Of a DNA stretch of 28,052 nucleotides, positions 16,953 to 23,280 are shown piece by piece. The translations under genes were made by a program, and so were the position numbers. Position 1 is the first letter of the stretch, and each line of letters begins with the position of its first letter. Source of the DNA: DASWTL01 sp036402155 (GTDB lineage: Bacteria; Bacteroidota; Bacteroidia; Sphingobacteriales; Sphingobacteriaceae); contig DASWTL010000407.1 in the NCBI GenBank assembly GCA_036402155.1, forward strand, positions 1-28,052. The letters are read 5' to 3'. A model generated the notes under the pieces. That model was not told the origin of the DNA. It saw only the letters and a program-made list of their open reading frames with translations, and did not search any database.

Positions 16953-16984
16953 CAAAGATAAATACATTTTACGTAACGGTCAAC
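16953..16984 (-). promoter_or_regulatory. Promoter of the MarR-rph operon
   Basis: On the minus strand TATCTTTG (16953-16960) is an exact -7 box and GTTG (16981-16984) a -33 element with a 20-nt spacer. The palindrome TTACGTAA (16969-16976) lies in the spacer, and the direct repeats TTATCTAG and TTATCTTAG lie between the -7 box and the ATG. Either could be the MarR site. Confidence 0.65.
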
Positions 16985-17070
16985 TACTTTATCCGTCAAT
17001 AAGTAAAGTTGTTGTCAGAATTATGAAATTAATTGACTTTGAGGCGATACCTTTTTTAAGGTGATGCTAT

Positions 17071-17104
17071 AAAAGGGTATTAATACAAGCATTCTTACCC
17101 TTTT
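17071..17104 (-). terminator. Hairpin after the lipoprotein hydrolase
   Basis: AAAAGGGT (17071-17078) and ACCCTTTT (17097-17104) form a perfect 8-bp stem with an 18-nt loop, 75 bp beyond the hydrolase stop. On the minus strand it ends in TTTTAT. A second small hairpin (ACCTT/AAGGT, 17049-17062) follows. The long loop lowers the confidence. Confidence 0.5.
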
Positions 17105-17178
17105 GTTACCTGCATCAGTATAAAGCTCTCCAGGTCACGAAAGAAAATTTATTGTACGCTGCGCTGTCTATAACCACA

Positions 17179-18075
17179 TTATTTGAATTTCTTGTTAAGA
17201 AATTTCTCAATCAACGAAACTACCGGGTAATCATCTTTAGAATCGGGTTTTAATGTTGTTATTTCTCCGATATATTCACCGTGAGCACCCGGAATTATAG
17301 CCACTTCTGAATTGGGGATTTGTCTGCTCATCTCCATAGCATGTTCTGGTGTAATTACGTCTTTGTCACCAATGATGATTAAAGCGGGCGCTTTAATGGA
17401 CTTGATCTTATCGTCAGGAATATCTTTGAAGTTTACCATTCTTTTTGCGTCTCTGTCGTGCATCACCTGTAAACCTTTTGGATCGGGTGCAACCCTGATA
17501 TAAGATTCTTTAAGTTGTTCAGGCATATTTTCCAGGCTAGCATTTTTCATAAAATCCCAAAACCCTTCCGGGACGCCGTTACGTTTGGCCAGCGCAGAAC
17601 CTAGAATAATTTTATCAACAATTTCAGGATGTCTAATGGCAATTTGTAACGTAGTTGTTCCTCCGTTACTGAAACCAAAGAAGTCAGCCTTGTCAATATT
17701 CAGATTTTTGAGAAGTGTGGCCATGTCATCGGCATCCTGTTCAAAAGAACTATCTGTACCCCGGTCGGTTGTGCGTCCATGGGCCTGTAACTCTACAGCT
17801 ATTATTTGTCTGTTCTTTGCCAGTAATGGAATAACTTTTTCAAAAGTCGATTGAATAGTTGAACCTCCGCCATGTATCAAAACAAGGGGGTTACCCTTAC
17901 CGTAAATCTCATAATACATTTTTATGCCGTTTACATCCGAATATCCGGTATCGGCAATCAATGAGTCATTTGTCTCTTTTTTCATCTGACTAATGCTTTT
18001 TTCTGACTGGTTTGCATTATTGCAAGATAGGAAAGTCAGAGCCGTAAGAACCGTAAATATATATTGCCTTTTCAT
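17179..18075 (-). CDS. Alpha/beta-hydrolase lipoprotein
   Basis: The 298-residue protein starts with a lipoprotein signal (lipobox FLSC, Cys18), so it should act outside the cytoplasm. The catalytic fold shows the oxyanion motif HGGG (68-71), nucleophile elbow GFSNGG with Ser136, acid Asp239 in GDKDV and His265 in GAHGEY, so the triad is complete. Related enzymes are esterases, haloperoxidase-like hydrolases or C-C hydrolases; the substrate is unknown. The ATG directly follows the stop codon of the SRPBCC gene with no gap, so the two are almost surely co-translated in the second ArsR operon. Confidence 0.9.
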   Translation of the reverse strand: MKRQYIFTVLTALTFLSCNNANQSEKSISQMKKETNDSLIADTGYSDVNGIKMYYEIYGKGNPLVLIHGGGSTIQSTFEKVIPLLAKNRQIIAVELQAHGRTTDRGTDSSFEQDADDMATLLKNLNIDKADFFGFSNGGTTTLQIAIRHPEIVDKIILGSALAKRNGVPEGFWDFMKNASLENMPEQLKESYIRVAPDPKGLQVMHDRDAKRMVNFKDIPDDKIKSIKAPALIIIGDKDVITPEHAMEMSRQIPNSEVAIIPGAHGEYIGEITTLKPDSKDDYPVVSLIEKFLNKKFK

Positions 18076-18564
18076 TTATCCGTTATTGAGTAGGTTTCGC
18101 ATATTGTTTAACATTTGCAGCCAGCTTGGATAAGCACCGGTCCGTTCAGCCAGCTCTTGAGAAACAGTTTGTAATAATTGCAATTTGGTTTTACCGTTTT
18201 GTTCTGTTATCGTTATGGTTACAAGTGTTTCGCCCGGCCACTCCGGATCCATTCCAATTTCTACCGGATTTATTGGATTGCCTTTTTCATCTGCATTAAT
18301 CATAGTAAATACAATTTTTGAGTTGCGAACAACTTCTTTATATTTTCCTATGCACCAGCAGTCTCCATATTGAGGATTGGAAATGCAAGAGTGAAACTCC
18401 CCTCCTGTTTCAATATTAATCTTTTTAAAATGGATAGTACAACCCTCCGGCGCAAACCATTTTATTAATTTTTCAGGGTCAGTCCAGGCTTCAAAAACCC
18501 TTTCAGCACTTGCATTAAAGGTTTCTTCTATAAAAACCTCATTCTTTTTTTCTCCGTTTTTCAT
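18076..18564 (-). CDS. SRPBCC/AHSA1-domain protein, second ArsR operon
   Basis: The 162-residue START-like protein opens with VFIEETFNASAERVFEAWTDPEKLIKWFAPEG, the usual start of the AHSA1 group that accompanies ArsR repressors. A Cys-rich patch CISNPQYGDCWCIGKY (about 58-73) is unusual against the other two copies here. The family binds small hydrophobic ligands; the specific role is unknown. It lies 40 bp after the repressor gene, and its stop codon abuts the start of the lipoprotein hydrolase, so a cytosolic sensor-like protein and an exported hydrolase are made together. Confidence 0.92.
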   Translation of the reverse strand: MKNGEKKNEVFIEETFNASAERVFEAWTDPEKLIKWFAPEGCTIHFKKINIETGGEFHSCISNPQYGDCWCIGKYKEVVRNSKIVFTMINADEKGNPINPVEIGMDPEWPGETLVTITITEQNGKTKLQLLQTVSQELAERTGAYPSWLQMLNNMRNLLNNG

Positions 18565-18604
18565 TTTTATCTTCTTGATTTATTAATAACTTTTGATGCT
18601 GTCT

Positions 18605-18934
18605 TTATTTTTTGGATTGCAGATCTTCCTGTTCGATGAAATTTTTCAACGACTTCAATCTTCCTGTCCACAATTTGTGATACTGTTCAACCCACTCGTG
18701 AACTTCATTTAATTTTTCAAGTTTAGCTTCACAAAAACGTTCCCTACCTTGTTGTTTGATGTTTAGCAAACCGCATTCGGAAAGAATTTTAAGGTGCAAA
18801 GAAATAGCCTGGCGACTGACATCAAATTGTTCTGCAATGGTGTTTACATTTACAGGTTGGCTGGCTATCATCCCTATTATTGCCCGTCTTGTAGGATCGG
18901 CTATTGCCTGAAAAACATCTCTTCGTGCCTCCAT
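18605..18934 (-). CDS. ArsR-family repressor (SdpR-like), second copy
   Basis: Winged-helix repressor of 109 residues beginning MEARRDVFQAIADPTRRAII, nearly the same N-terminus as the copy at 13299-13622. HTH is about 30-51 with recognition helix SRQAISLHLKI, and the C-terminal helix includes VHEWVEQYHKLWTGRLKSLK. The frame is open to a Met at 18973, but those 13 extra codons would be promoter and operator DNA, so 18934 is the start. It heads the SRPBCC-hydrolase operon and probably represses it. The recognition helix differs from the first copy at several positions, in line with the different half-site. Confidence 0.93.
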   Translation of the reverse strand: MEARRDVFQAIADPTRRAIIGMIASQPVNVNTIAEQFDVSRQAISLHLKILSECGLLNIKQQGRERFCEAKLEKLNEVHEWVEQYHKLWTGRLKSLKNFIEQEDLQSKK

Positions 18935-18938
18935 ATTA

Positions 18939-18986
18939 CGCAAGTATTTGCTTGCAAATATATAAGCAAGCATCTACTTGCGCAAG
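18939..18986 (-). promoter_or_regulatory. Promoter and half-site array of the second ArsR operon
   Basis: On the minus strand the -7 box is TATATTTG (18955-18962) and the -33 CTTG lies at 18983-18986 with a 20-nt spacer. The plus strand reads GCAAG-N6-CTTGC (18940-18955), N10, GCAAG-N6-CTTGC (18966-18981), then GCAAG (18982-18986). Seen otherwise, TGCTTGC and GCAAGCA (18949-18972) make a 7-bp dyad around the -7 box. Five half-sites cover the promoter from -33 to the leader. A T8 tract (18998-19005) lies upstream. Confidence 0.85.
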
Positions 18987-19113
18987 TTTATTTAAAATTT
19001 TTTTTAGAGATAGCATAAGTAGAAAATATAACGTCCTTAATATCAGATCAATAATCCTATGTTGTAATAAGATGATTGGCAGAAAAGTGGCATATCTTAA
19101 CTTATCCGTTTCT

Positions 19114-19316
19114 TCATTCCTTAGATCTGGTTGTAAGAAATGATAATTTTTCTTCTATCAAGTCGACAGAGATACACAATGCTTTAATTCTACGTATAAG
19201 CAGGGTTTGCTGAGCAGAATTTTCTTTTAATTTTGGTAAAGCTTTTTCACATATTTAATAGTGGAAGTAATTGCTCTTTTAGCTTCTTCCAATTCTATTT
19301 TCGTATAACTTGCCAT
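19114..19316 (-). pseudogene. Small conserved-looking gene, frameshifted at an A5 run
   Basis: The ATG at 19316 opens a frame MASYTKIELEEAKRAITSTI that ends after 29 codons. The -1 frame from 19242 continues ALPKLKENSAQQTLLIRRIK and ALCISVDLIEEKLS to a stop at 19114-19116. Joined, they give a smooth amphipathic helical protein of 67 residues. The break falls at T5 on the plus strand (19243-19247), AAAAAG in the mRNA. Causes could be a real deletion, a sequencing error in the homopolymer, or frameshifting at the slippery run. I recall no named family. It lies between the ArsR promoter region and the DUF1801 gene. Confidence 0.6.
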
Positions 19317-19378
19317 CCTTAACTTCTTTCAGGAAAACAGATTAAGTCCTTATTGCAGGTGTTGATACTTATTCACGT

Positions 19379-19747
19379 TTATTTGAGGAGGTTCACTCTG
19401 TATTCAATCATTTTCTTAATAAGGTCTTTGGGTAAGGGCTTATCCAATGGAAATTGAACTGAACCTTTACCTTGCTTGTAGCCTTTTAATTCCTGTTCAA
19501 AATATTCCATGGTAGTCGGATGTGGATAAAGACCAACATGATTCTTATATCCTGCAATCATGATCTGTTGTTCTCTTTTTCCGCCTTCCACCAAAGCATA
19601 CGCAGGAATATTATAGTTTATTAACTCTTTTGCTAAAGGAACAACTTCTAAAATACATTCCTTAATCTCAAGTAAAGCTTTTTTTACGTTTTCAGGTTGA
19701 GAATTGAAGTATTCGTCAACTGTGCTGAATTGTTTATTGTTGTCCAT
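19379..19747 (-). CDS. DUF1801 protein (iron-chaperone-like fold)
   Basis: The 122-residue protein is a single DUF1801 domain: TVDEYFNSQPENVKKALLEIKECILEVVP, then INYNIPAYAL, HVGLYPHP and a C-terminal lysine-rich GSVQFPLDKPLPKDLIKKMIEYR. The Bacillus relative is a frataxin-like iron chaperone, but many homologues are only annotated by domain. The start MDNNKQ is the only suitable Met. The broken small gene lies downstream on the same strand (62 bp), and a hairpin separates it from the aldo/keto reductase upstream. The function here is uncertain; iron handling is one option. Confidence 0.88.
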   Translation of the reverse strand: MDNNKQFSTVDEYFNSQPENVKKALLEIKECILEVVPLAKELINYNIPAYALVEGGKREQQIMIAGYKNHVGLYPHPTTMEYFEQELKGYKQGKGSVQFPLDKPLPKDLIKKMIEYRVNLLK

Positions 19748-19892
19748 TGGTTTATTTTTTGGTTATATTATTACACTGCTGCTACCCAGGCCATGCCTAA
19801 TTTACGAAAAAGAACGACCCGGATTCCAGGTTTTTACTATCGAAAGCCCGAGCTGCCTTTATATGCTAATTTAAGATTTTTCTGGCAAATAA

Positions 19893-19919
19893 AAGCGGCG
19901 AAGACAATGCCAGCCGCTT
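19893..19919 (-). terminator. Hairpin after the aldo/keto reductase gene
   Basis: AAGCGGC (19893-19899) and GCCGCTT (19913-19919) pair around 13 nt. On the minus strand the stem is followed by TTATTT. It lies 44 bp beyond the reductase stop. A second pair (TGGCA 19883-19887 and TGCCA 19908-19912) interleaves with it. Confidence 0.55.
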
Positions 19920-19962
19920 GAATTTGCGTTTTGGATCAAAGTCCATTTTTGCCCTTCATTGT

Positions 19963-20961
19963 TTATCGTTGTCCCACCCAATTAGGATAAATGGATGCTT
20001 GTACCGTAACCGAATTGAGCTCATTTAGTTGTTCATTGGTTAGAGTCCAACCAACAGCTTCAATGTTTTCAATAAGTTGGTGTTCGTTTCTTGCTCCTAC
20101 AACAATATTTGAAACAGTTTCATTGTATAAAAGCCAATTTAAAGCAATTTGTGAAATGGTTTTCCCGGTTTCTTTTGCAATTTTCTCCAGGGCATCAACA
20201 ACGTTATACAATAATTCATCAGCAATTGGCGGTGAGCCAACAGCTCCGCCTGCTTTTATACGCCCTTCAGCAACAGGCTGGTTTCGTCTTATTTTTCCGG
20301 TCAGTCTGCCCCACCCCAATGGGCTCCATACCATTAAACCGAGACCCTGGTCTTTGATCATCGGCATTAATTCCTGTTCATAATCACGACCTATCAGAGA
20401 ATAATAACCTTGATAAATGACATATTTTTCAAGGCTATATTTTTCTGAAACAGACAATGATTTCATAAGTTGCCAAGCCGCAAAATTGGAGCAACCAATA
20501 TACCTGACCTTACCACTTGTTATTAAATTATTCAGCGTACGCAAGGTTTCTTCAACAGGCGTATTGCTGTCATAACCATGCATCAGGTAAAGATCTATGT
20601 AATCTGTTCCCAGACGTTTCAAACTGTCTTCACAGGCTTTGAGAAGATGAAAGCGTGATGAACCTTTGTCATTAACACTTTCGCCCATTTTAAACGTCGC
20701 TTTGGTGGCAATAATAGCCTGTTCTCTCTTTTTACTAAGTGCCTTACCTAATATTTCTTCAGCCGCTCCTTGTGAATATACATTTGCTGTATCAAAGAAA
20801 TTGATACCTCTTTCAAAGCATATATCAATAAGTCTTGTTGCTTCTTTTACGTCTGTTTGTCCCCAGCGCTGAAAGAACTCGTTTGTGCCGCCAAATGTAC
20901 CGGTCCCTAAACTTAATACCGGGACTTGTAATCCTGAACTTCCTAGTTTTCTGTATTCCAT
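19963..20961 (-). CDS. Aldo/keto reductase
   Basis: An NAD(P)H-dependent carbonyl reductase of the AKR (beta/alpha)8-barrel superfamily, 332 residues from the Met at 20961. The catalytic tetrad is Asp57, Tyr62 (FFDTANVYSQG), Lys87 (IATKATF) and His128 (YLMHGYD). NINFFDTAN-like and GCSNFAAWQL motifs are typical, and a C-terminal cofactor site is suggested by IVVGARNEHQLIEN. The frame extends to a Met at 20982, but MEYRKLGSSGLQVP is the conserved family start. It is divergent from an HxlR-type regulator over 87 bp, so its expression is probably set by that protein. The physiological substrate is unknown. Confidence 0.95.
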   Translation of the reverse strand: MEYRKLGSSGLQVPVLSLGTGTFGGTNEFFQRWGQTDVKEATRLIDICFERGINFFDTANVYSQGAAEEILGKALSKKREQAIIATKATFKMGESVNDKGSSRFHLLKACEDSLKRLGTDYIDLYLMHGYDSNTPVEETLRTLNNLITSGKVRYIGCSNFAAWQLMKSLSVSEKYSLEKYVIYQGYYSLIGRDYEQELMPMIKDQGLGLMVWSPLGWGRLTGKIRRNQPVAEGRIKAGGAVGSPPIADELLYNVVDALEKIAKETGKTISQIALNWLLYNETVSNIVVGARNEHQLIENIEAVGWTLTNEQLNELNSVTVQASIYPNWVGQR

Positions 20962-20975
20962 TGTTCTGATTTTTA

Positions 20976-21020
20976 ATATCAAGTAGCAAAACTATCAGAT
21001 ATTTACTATACATTTGATAT
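20976..21020. promoter_or_regulatory. Divergent promoters and inverted repeat, reductase/HxlR
   Basis: On the minus strand TAGTTTTG (20987-20994) fits the -7 consensus for the reductase. On the plus strand TACATTTG (21009-21016) fits for the HxlR gene. A perfect 7-bp inverted repeat, ATATCAA (20976-20982) and TTGATAT (21014-21020), puts one arm near the reductase transcription start and the other on the HxlR -7 box. Neither promoter has a clear TTG at -33. Confidence 0.55.
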
Positions 21021-21048
21021 CGATTACCTTTTGGAAAGTAACTATTCA

Positions 21049-21402
21049 ATGATAACACCAGAAACAAATAAAGAACAGGGTAAAGAGCGAACACTGGCTT
21101 TACACGATGCCATTGACTTATTGAGTGGCAAATGGAAATTATGCCTTATACAAAACCTTTCGCTTTACGGAACAATGCGATTTAAGGATTTGCAGGAGGC
21201 AGTAATAGGTATCACGCCAAAAGTTCTATCAAAAGAACTACAGGATTTAGAACAAAATCTTCTTATTACACGAACTGTCAATAATACTAAACCCGTAACA
21301 GTTTCATACGCACTCACCCGGCATGCTAAAGAAGTGCAACCTGTTATTGATGCTTTACTTGATTTTGGGTTAAAACACAGAAAAAAAATTAAAGAGAAAT
21401 GA
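21049..21402 (+). CDS. HxlR-family transcription regulator
   Basis: The 117-residue winged-helix protein has the HxlR signature DAIDLLSGKWKLCLIQNLS, then MRFKDLQEAVIGITPKVLSKELQDLEQNLLI, and the wing YALTRHAKEV. HxlR proteins respond to reactive electrophiles, aldehydes or disulfide stress. The divergent aldo/keto reductase fits a carbonyl-stress regulator, an inference from context. It has one Cys in the first helix region (KLCLI), which could be redox-active. The frame is open to a TTG at 21031, but the ATG at 21049 starts after the promoter and is preferred. A short hairpin lies beyond the stop. Confidence 0.93.
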   Translation: MITPETNKEQGKERTLALHDAIDLLSGKWKLCLIQNLSLYGTMRFKDLQEAVIGITPKVLSKELQDLEQNLLITRTVNNTKPVTVSYALTRHAKEVQPVIDALLDFGLKHRKKIKEK

Positions 21403-21407
21403 TAACA

Positions 21408-21429
21408 AGGCTTACTACTTTGCAAGCCT
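21408..21429. terminator. Weak hairpin between convergent HxlR and DHFR-like genes
   Basis: AGGCTT (21408-21413) and AAGCCT (21424-21429) form a 6-bp stem with a 10-nt loop just after the HxlR stop and before the end of the convergent reductase gene. The U-tract is poor on both strands. Confidence 0.35.
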
Positions 21430-21440
21430 AGTGTATTTAT

Positions 21441-21998
21441 TTAGGATTGTACCTGATATTTCAAAAATAACACACCATTATCAAAAATCTTCTGGTCAGC
21501 AAGAGTTAAAGAGATGTTTAAGTCGAGGTCTGTCTCAAAAAGTTTTTTTCCGGTGCCTGCAATGTAAGGGTGGACCAAAAGTCTTAATTCGTCTATTAAT
21601 TTATATTCCAAAAGTACGTTTACTAATGAGGCGCTGCCTTGGATAAGAATGTTTCCTTTAATTTGGCTTTTAATTTTTTGGACATGGTAATTAATATCCT
21701 GATCTATTATTATAGTTTCGCCCCACATCGCTTTTTTAATTGTATTTGAAACCAAATACTTCTTGACGCTATTTAACTTATCGGCAATACCGAATTCATT
21801 ATTCTTTTGTTGAGACCAGTAATCTGCCAGCATAAAGTAAGTTATTCTGCCATAAAGCATAACTTCGCAATCATGAATAGTTTCATTAATATACTTCCCC
21901 CTAGTTTCGCTATCAAAAGGCATGAACCACTTGTCCATTGAAGCAGCATCAATTACTCCGTCAACTGTCTGCCAAATCGATGAAATTATTTTGCCCAT
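21441..21998 (-). CDS. Dihydrofolate reductase-family protein (RibD C-terminal-like)
   Basis: The 185-residue protein shares the RibD_C/DHFR-like reductase fold. It has an N-terminal strand IISSIWQTVDGVID, then CEVMLYGRITYFML (the NADPH-side GRxTY motif), YLVSNTIK, the glycine motif IKGNILIQGSASLVNVLLE, and the late segment IDELRLLVHPYIAGTGKKLF. Members reduce pterin- or deaminated pyrimidine-like substrates, but small stand-alone copies in Bacteroidota have no known function. The frame begins at 22022; the Met at 21998 fits the family start better. No operon partner is seen; the next minus-strand gene ends 385 bp upstream. Confidence 0.9.
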   Translation of the reverse strand: MGKIISSIWQTVDGVIDAASMDKWFMPFDSETRGKYINETIHDCEVMLYGRITYFMLADYWSQQKNNEFGIADKLNSVKKYLVSNTIKKAMWGETIIIDQDINYHVQKIKSQIKGNILIQGSASLVNVLLEYKLIDELRLLVHPYIAGTGKKLFETDLDLNISLTLADQKIFDNGVLFLKYQVQS

Positions 21999-22383
21999 AA
22001 TGGTTGTCAATTTACAGTGCACACAAAGCTTGATTGCTTTGCTGCAATGTGGAAGAAGAAGTGTTTATCTTGTTTGCACAAATACCGAACCAAATTTTCA
22101 AATTTTCCTATTACCAAATGCGTCTTAGTAGCCACCCTTCAAATGTAAATTTACCGTTTTAATCACCTCATTTGAACGTTGTTTTTAGGTCATCATTGAT
22201 TGTTCTAAGTAAGAACTAAGCACAAAGTAAGCTAAACTCGAAGGTCGATAGGCTATATGCTTCCCGTATACGTTTAAGCCAGGCTATAAATTAGGTCAAC
22301 ACACTCAGCTAAACAGAAAAAATTTAAAGAGAAATAATATTAAAACCTGGCACCTGCTTACGCCAAACCGTATTTTTGATATT
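21999..22383. other. Gene-free stretch upstream of the DHFR-like gene
   Basis: No open frame of coding character was found on either strand. The one candidate signal is a minus-strand -7 box, TACATTTG, at 22140-22147, which would give a leader of about 135 nt for the reductase gene and has no -33 partner. No repeat or tRNA-like fold was noticed. Confidence 0.5.
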
Positions 22384-22767
22384 TTACCTTGCATTCAGGT
22401 CAACCTCAAATATCCCAAAATTATTATTATCCTGATCCAGAAAATATCCCTGCCAGCATCTGCCTGTAACTGCAAATTTTGGTAGAGCTACCTGTCCTCC
22501 AAGTTTAATAATCATTTCACTTGTTTTATCAAAGTCCTCTACCTGCACTGAACAGACAAAGGCGTTCGTTCCAGGTTCAGTTGGGGGAACTTTCGTTGGT
22601 CTTTTTAAAAGCCCTCCGTTTATACTGTTCGTTTCAATTCTATAATATTCTACCTGAATGTTGTCATCTTTTGTAAATGTCCAACCGAATAGAGAACTAT
22701 AAAATTGTTTTTCTCTCTCCGGATTTGAGGATTGAATTTCGAAATACCCTATAGTGTTCAGTTTCAT
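22384..22767 (-). CDS. VOC-family protein (glyoxalase/bleomycin-resistance fold)
   Basis: The 127-residue protein has the vicinal-oxygen-chelate fold as one module pair: GYFEIQSSNPEREKQFYSSLFGWTF at the N-terminus, FVCSVQVEDFDKTSEMIIKLGG in the middle, and the C-terminal GYFLDQDNNNFGIFEVD, with the usual Glu near the end. Members include glyoxalases, ring-cleaving dioxygenases and antibiotic-sequestering proteins. This short form is common in Bacteroidota and has no assigned substrate. It ends the SRPBCC-AraC-PhnB-VOC run, 18 bp after the PhnB-like gene. Co-transcription is likely. Confidence 0.9.
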   Translation of the reverse strand: MKLNTIGYFEIQSSNPEREKQFYSSLFGWTFTKDDNIQVEYYRIETNSINGGLLKRPTKVPPTEPGTNAFVCSVQVEDFDKTSEMIIKLGGQVALPKFAVTGRCWQGYFLDQDNNNFGIFEVDLNAR

Positions 22768-22785
22768 CGCGTCAATTTTATCGGG

Positions 22786-23280
22786 TTATTGTTTTCCTTC
22801 ATATGCTGCAGTCAACGTTGGAATGTCAAACTTTTTCATTTTTAAATATGCGGCAGCAACGCGTTGTGATTTGGAACTATCCTTATCAGCCATATAAATC
22901 GGTAAAATTGATGGAACTATCTGCCAGGAAACTCCAAACTTATCTTTCAACCAACCACAAGGTCCTTCTTCTCCTTCTTCTGTCAGTGCTTTCCAATAGT
23001 GATCAATTTCATCTTGTGTGTCACAGTAAGTTACAACAGACATAGCTTCATTAAATACAAATTGAGGACCGCCATTCAGGGCAATAAAACTCATGCCATT
23101 CAGTGTAAACTCTACAGTCATAACAGTTCCAACAGGCTTTTTGTGAAACTCAAAACCTTCTTTTCCATAACGGCTAATTCTATAAATTTCAGAACCCTTA
23201 AAAACGCTTGCGTAAAAGTTTGCTGCTTGTTCAGCCTGGTCGTCATACCATAAGCAAATGGTCATTTTATTATTTGTCAT
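22786..23280 (-). CDS. PhnB-like VOC protein
   Basis: A 164-residue VOC protein of the PhnB/3-demethylubiquinone-methyltransferase-like group: ICLWYDDQAEQAANFYASVFKGSEI at the start, VEFTLNGMSFIALNGGPQF, then YCDTQDEIDHYWKALTEEG and CGWLKDKFGVSWQIVP. The name PhnB is historical, and neither methyltransferase nor phosphonate function follows from it. The first Met overlaps the upstream AraC gene by 11 nt. The Met at residue 6 (MTICLWY) would remove the overlap, so either start could be right. It is the third gene of a four-gene run. The substrate is unknown. Confidence 0.93.
   Translation of the reverse strand: MTNNKMTICLWYDDQAEQAANFYASVFKGSEIYRISRYGKEGFEFHKKPVGTVMTVEFTLNGMSFIALNGGPQFVFNEAMSVVTYCDTQDEIDHYWKALTEEGEEGPCGWLKDKFGVSWQIVPSILPIYMADKDSSKSQRVAAAYLKMKKFDIPTLTAAYEGKQ

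Noticed and set aside
18935..18973. Longer N-terminus for the second ArsR protein
   Set aside because: Those codons would lie in the operator and promoter; the paralogue starts at the equivalent of 18934.
19748..19892. Minus-strand tail reading FRKLGMAWVAAV before a stop
   Set aside because: Only about 20 codons after an in-frame stop; no recognisable gene end.
21031..21048. TTG start for the HxlR gene
   Set aside because: The ATG at 21049 is closer to the family start and leaves room for a leader after the -7 box.
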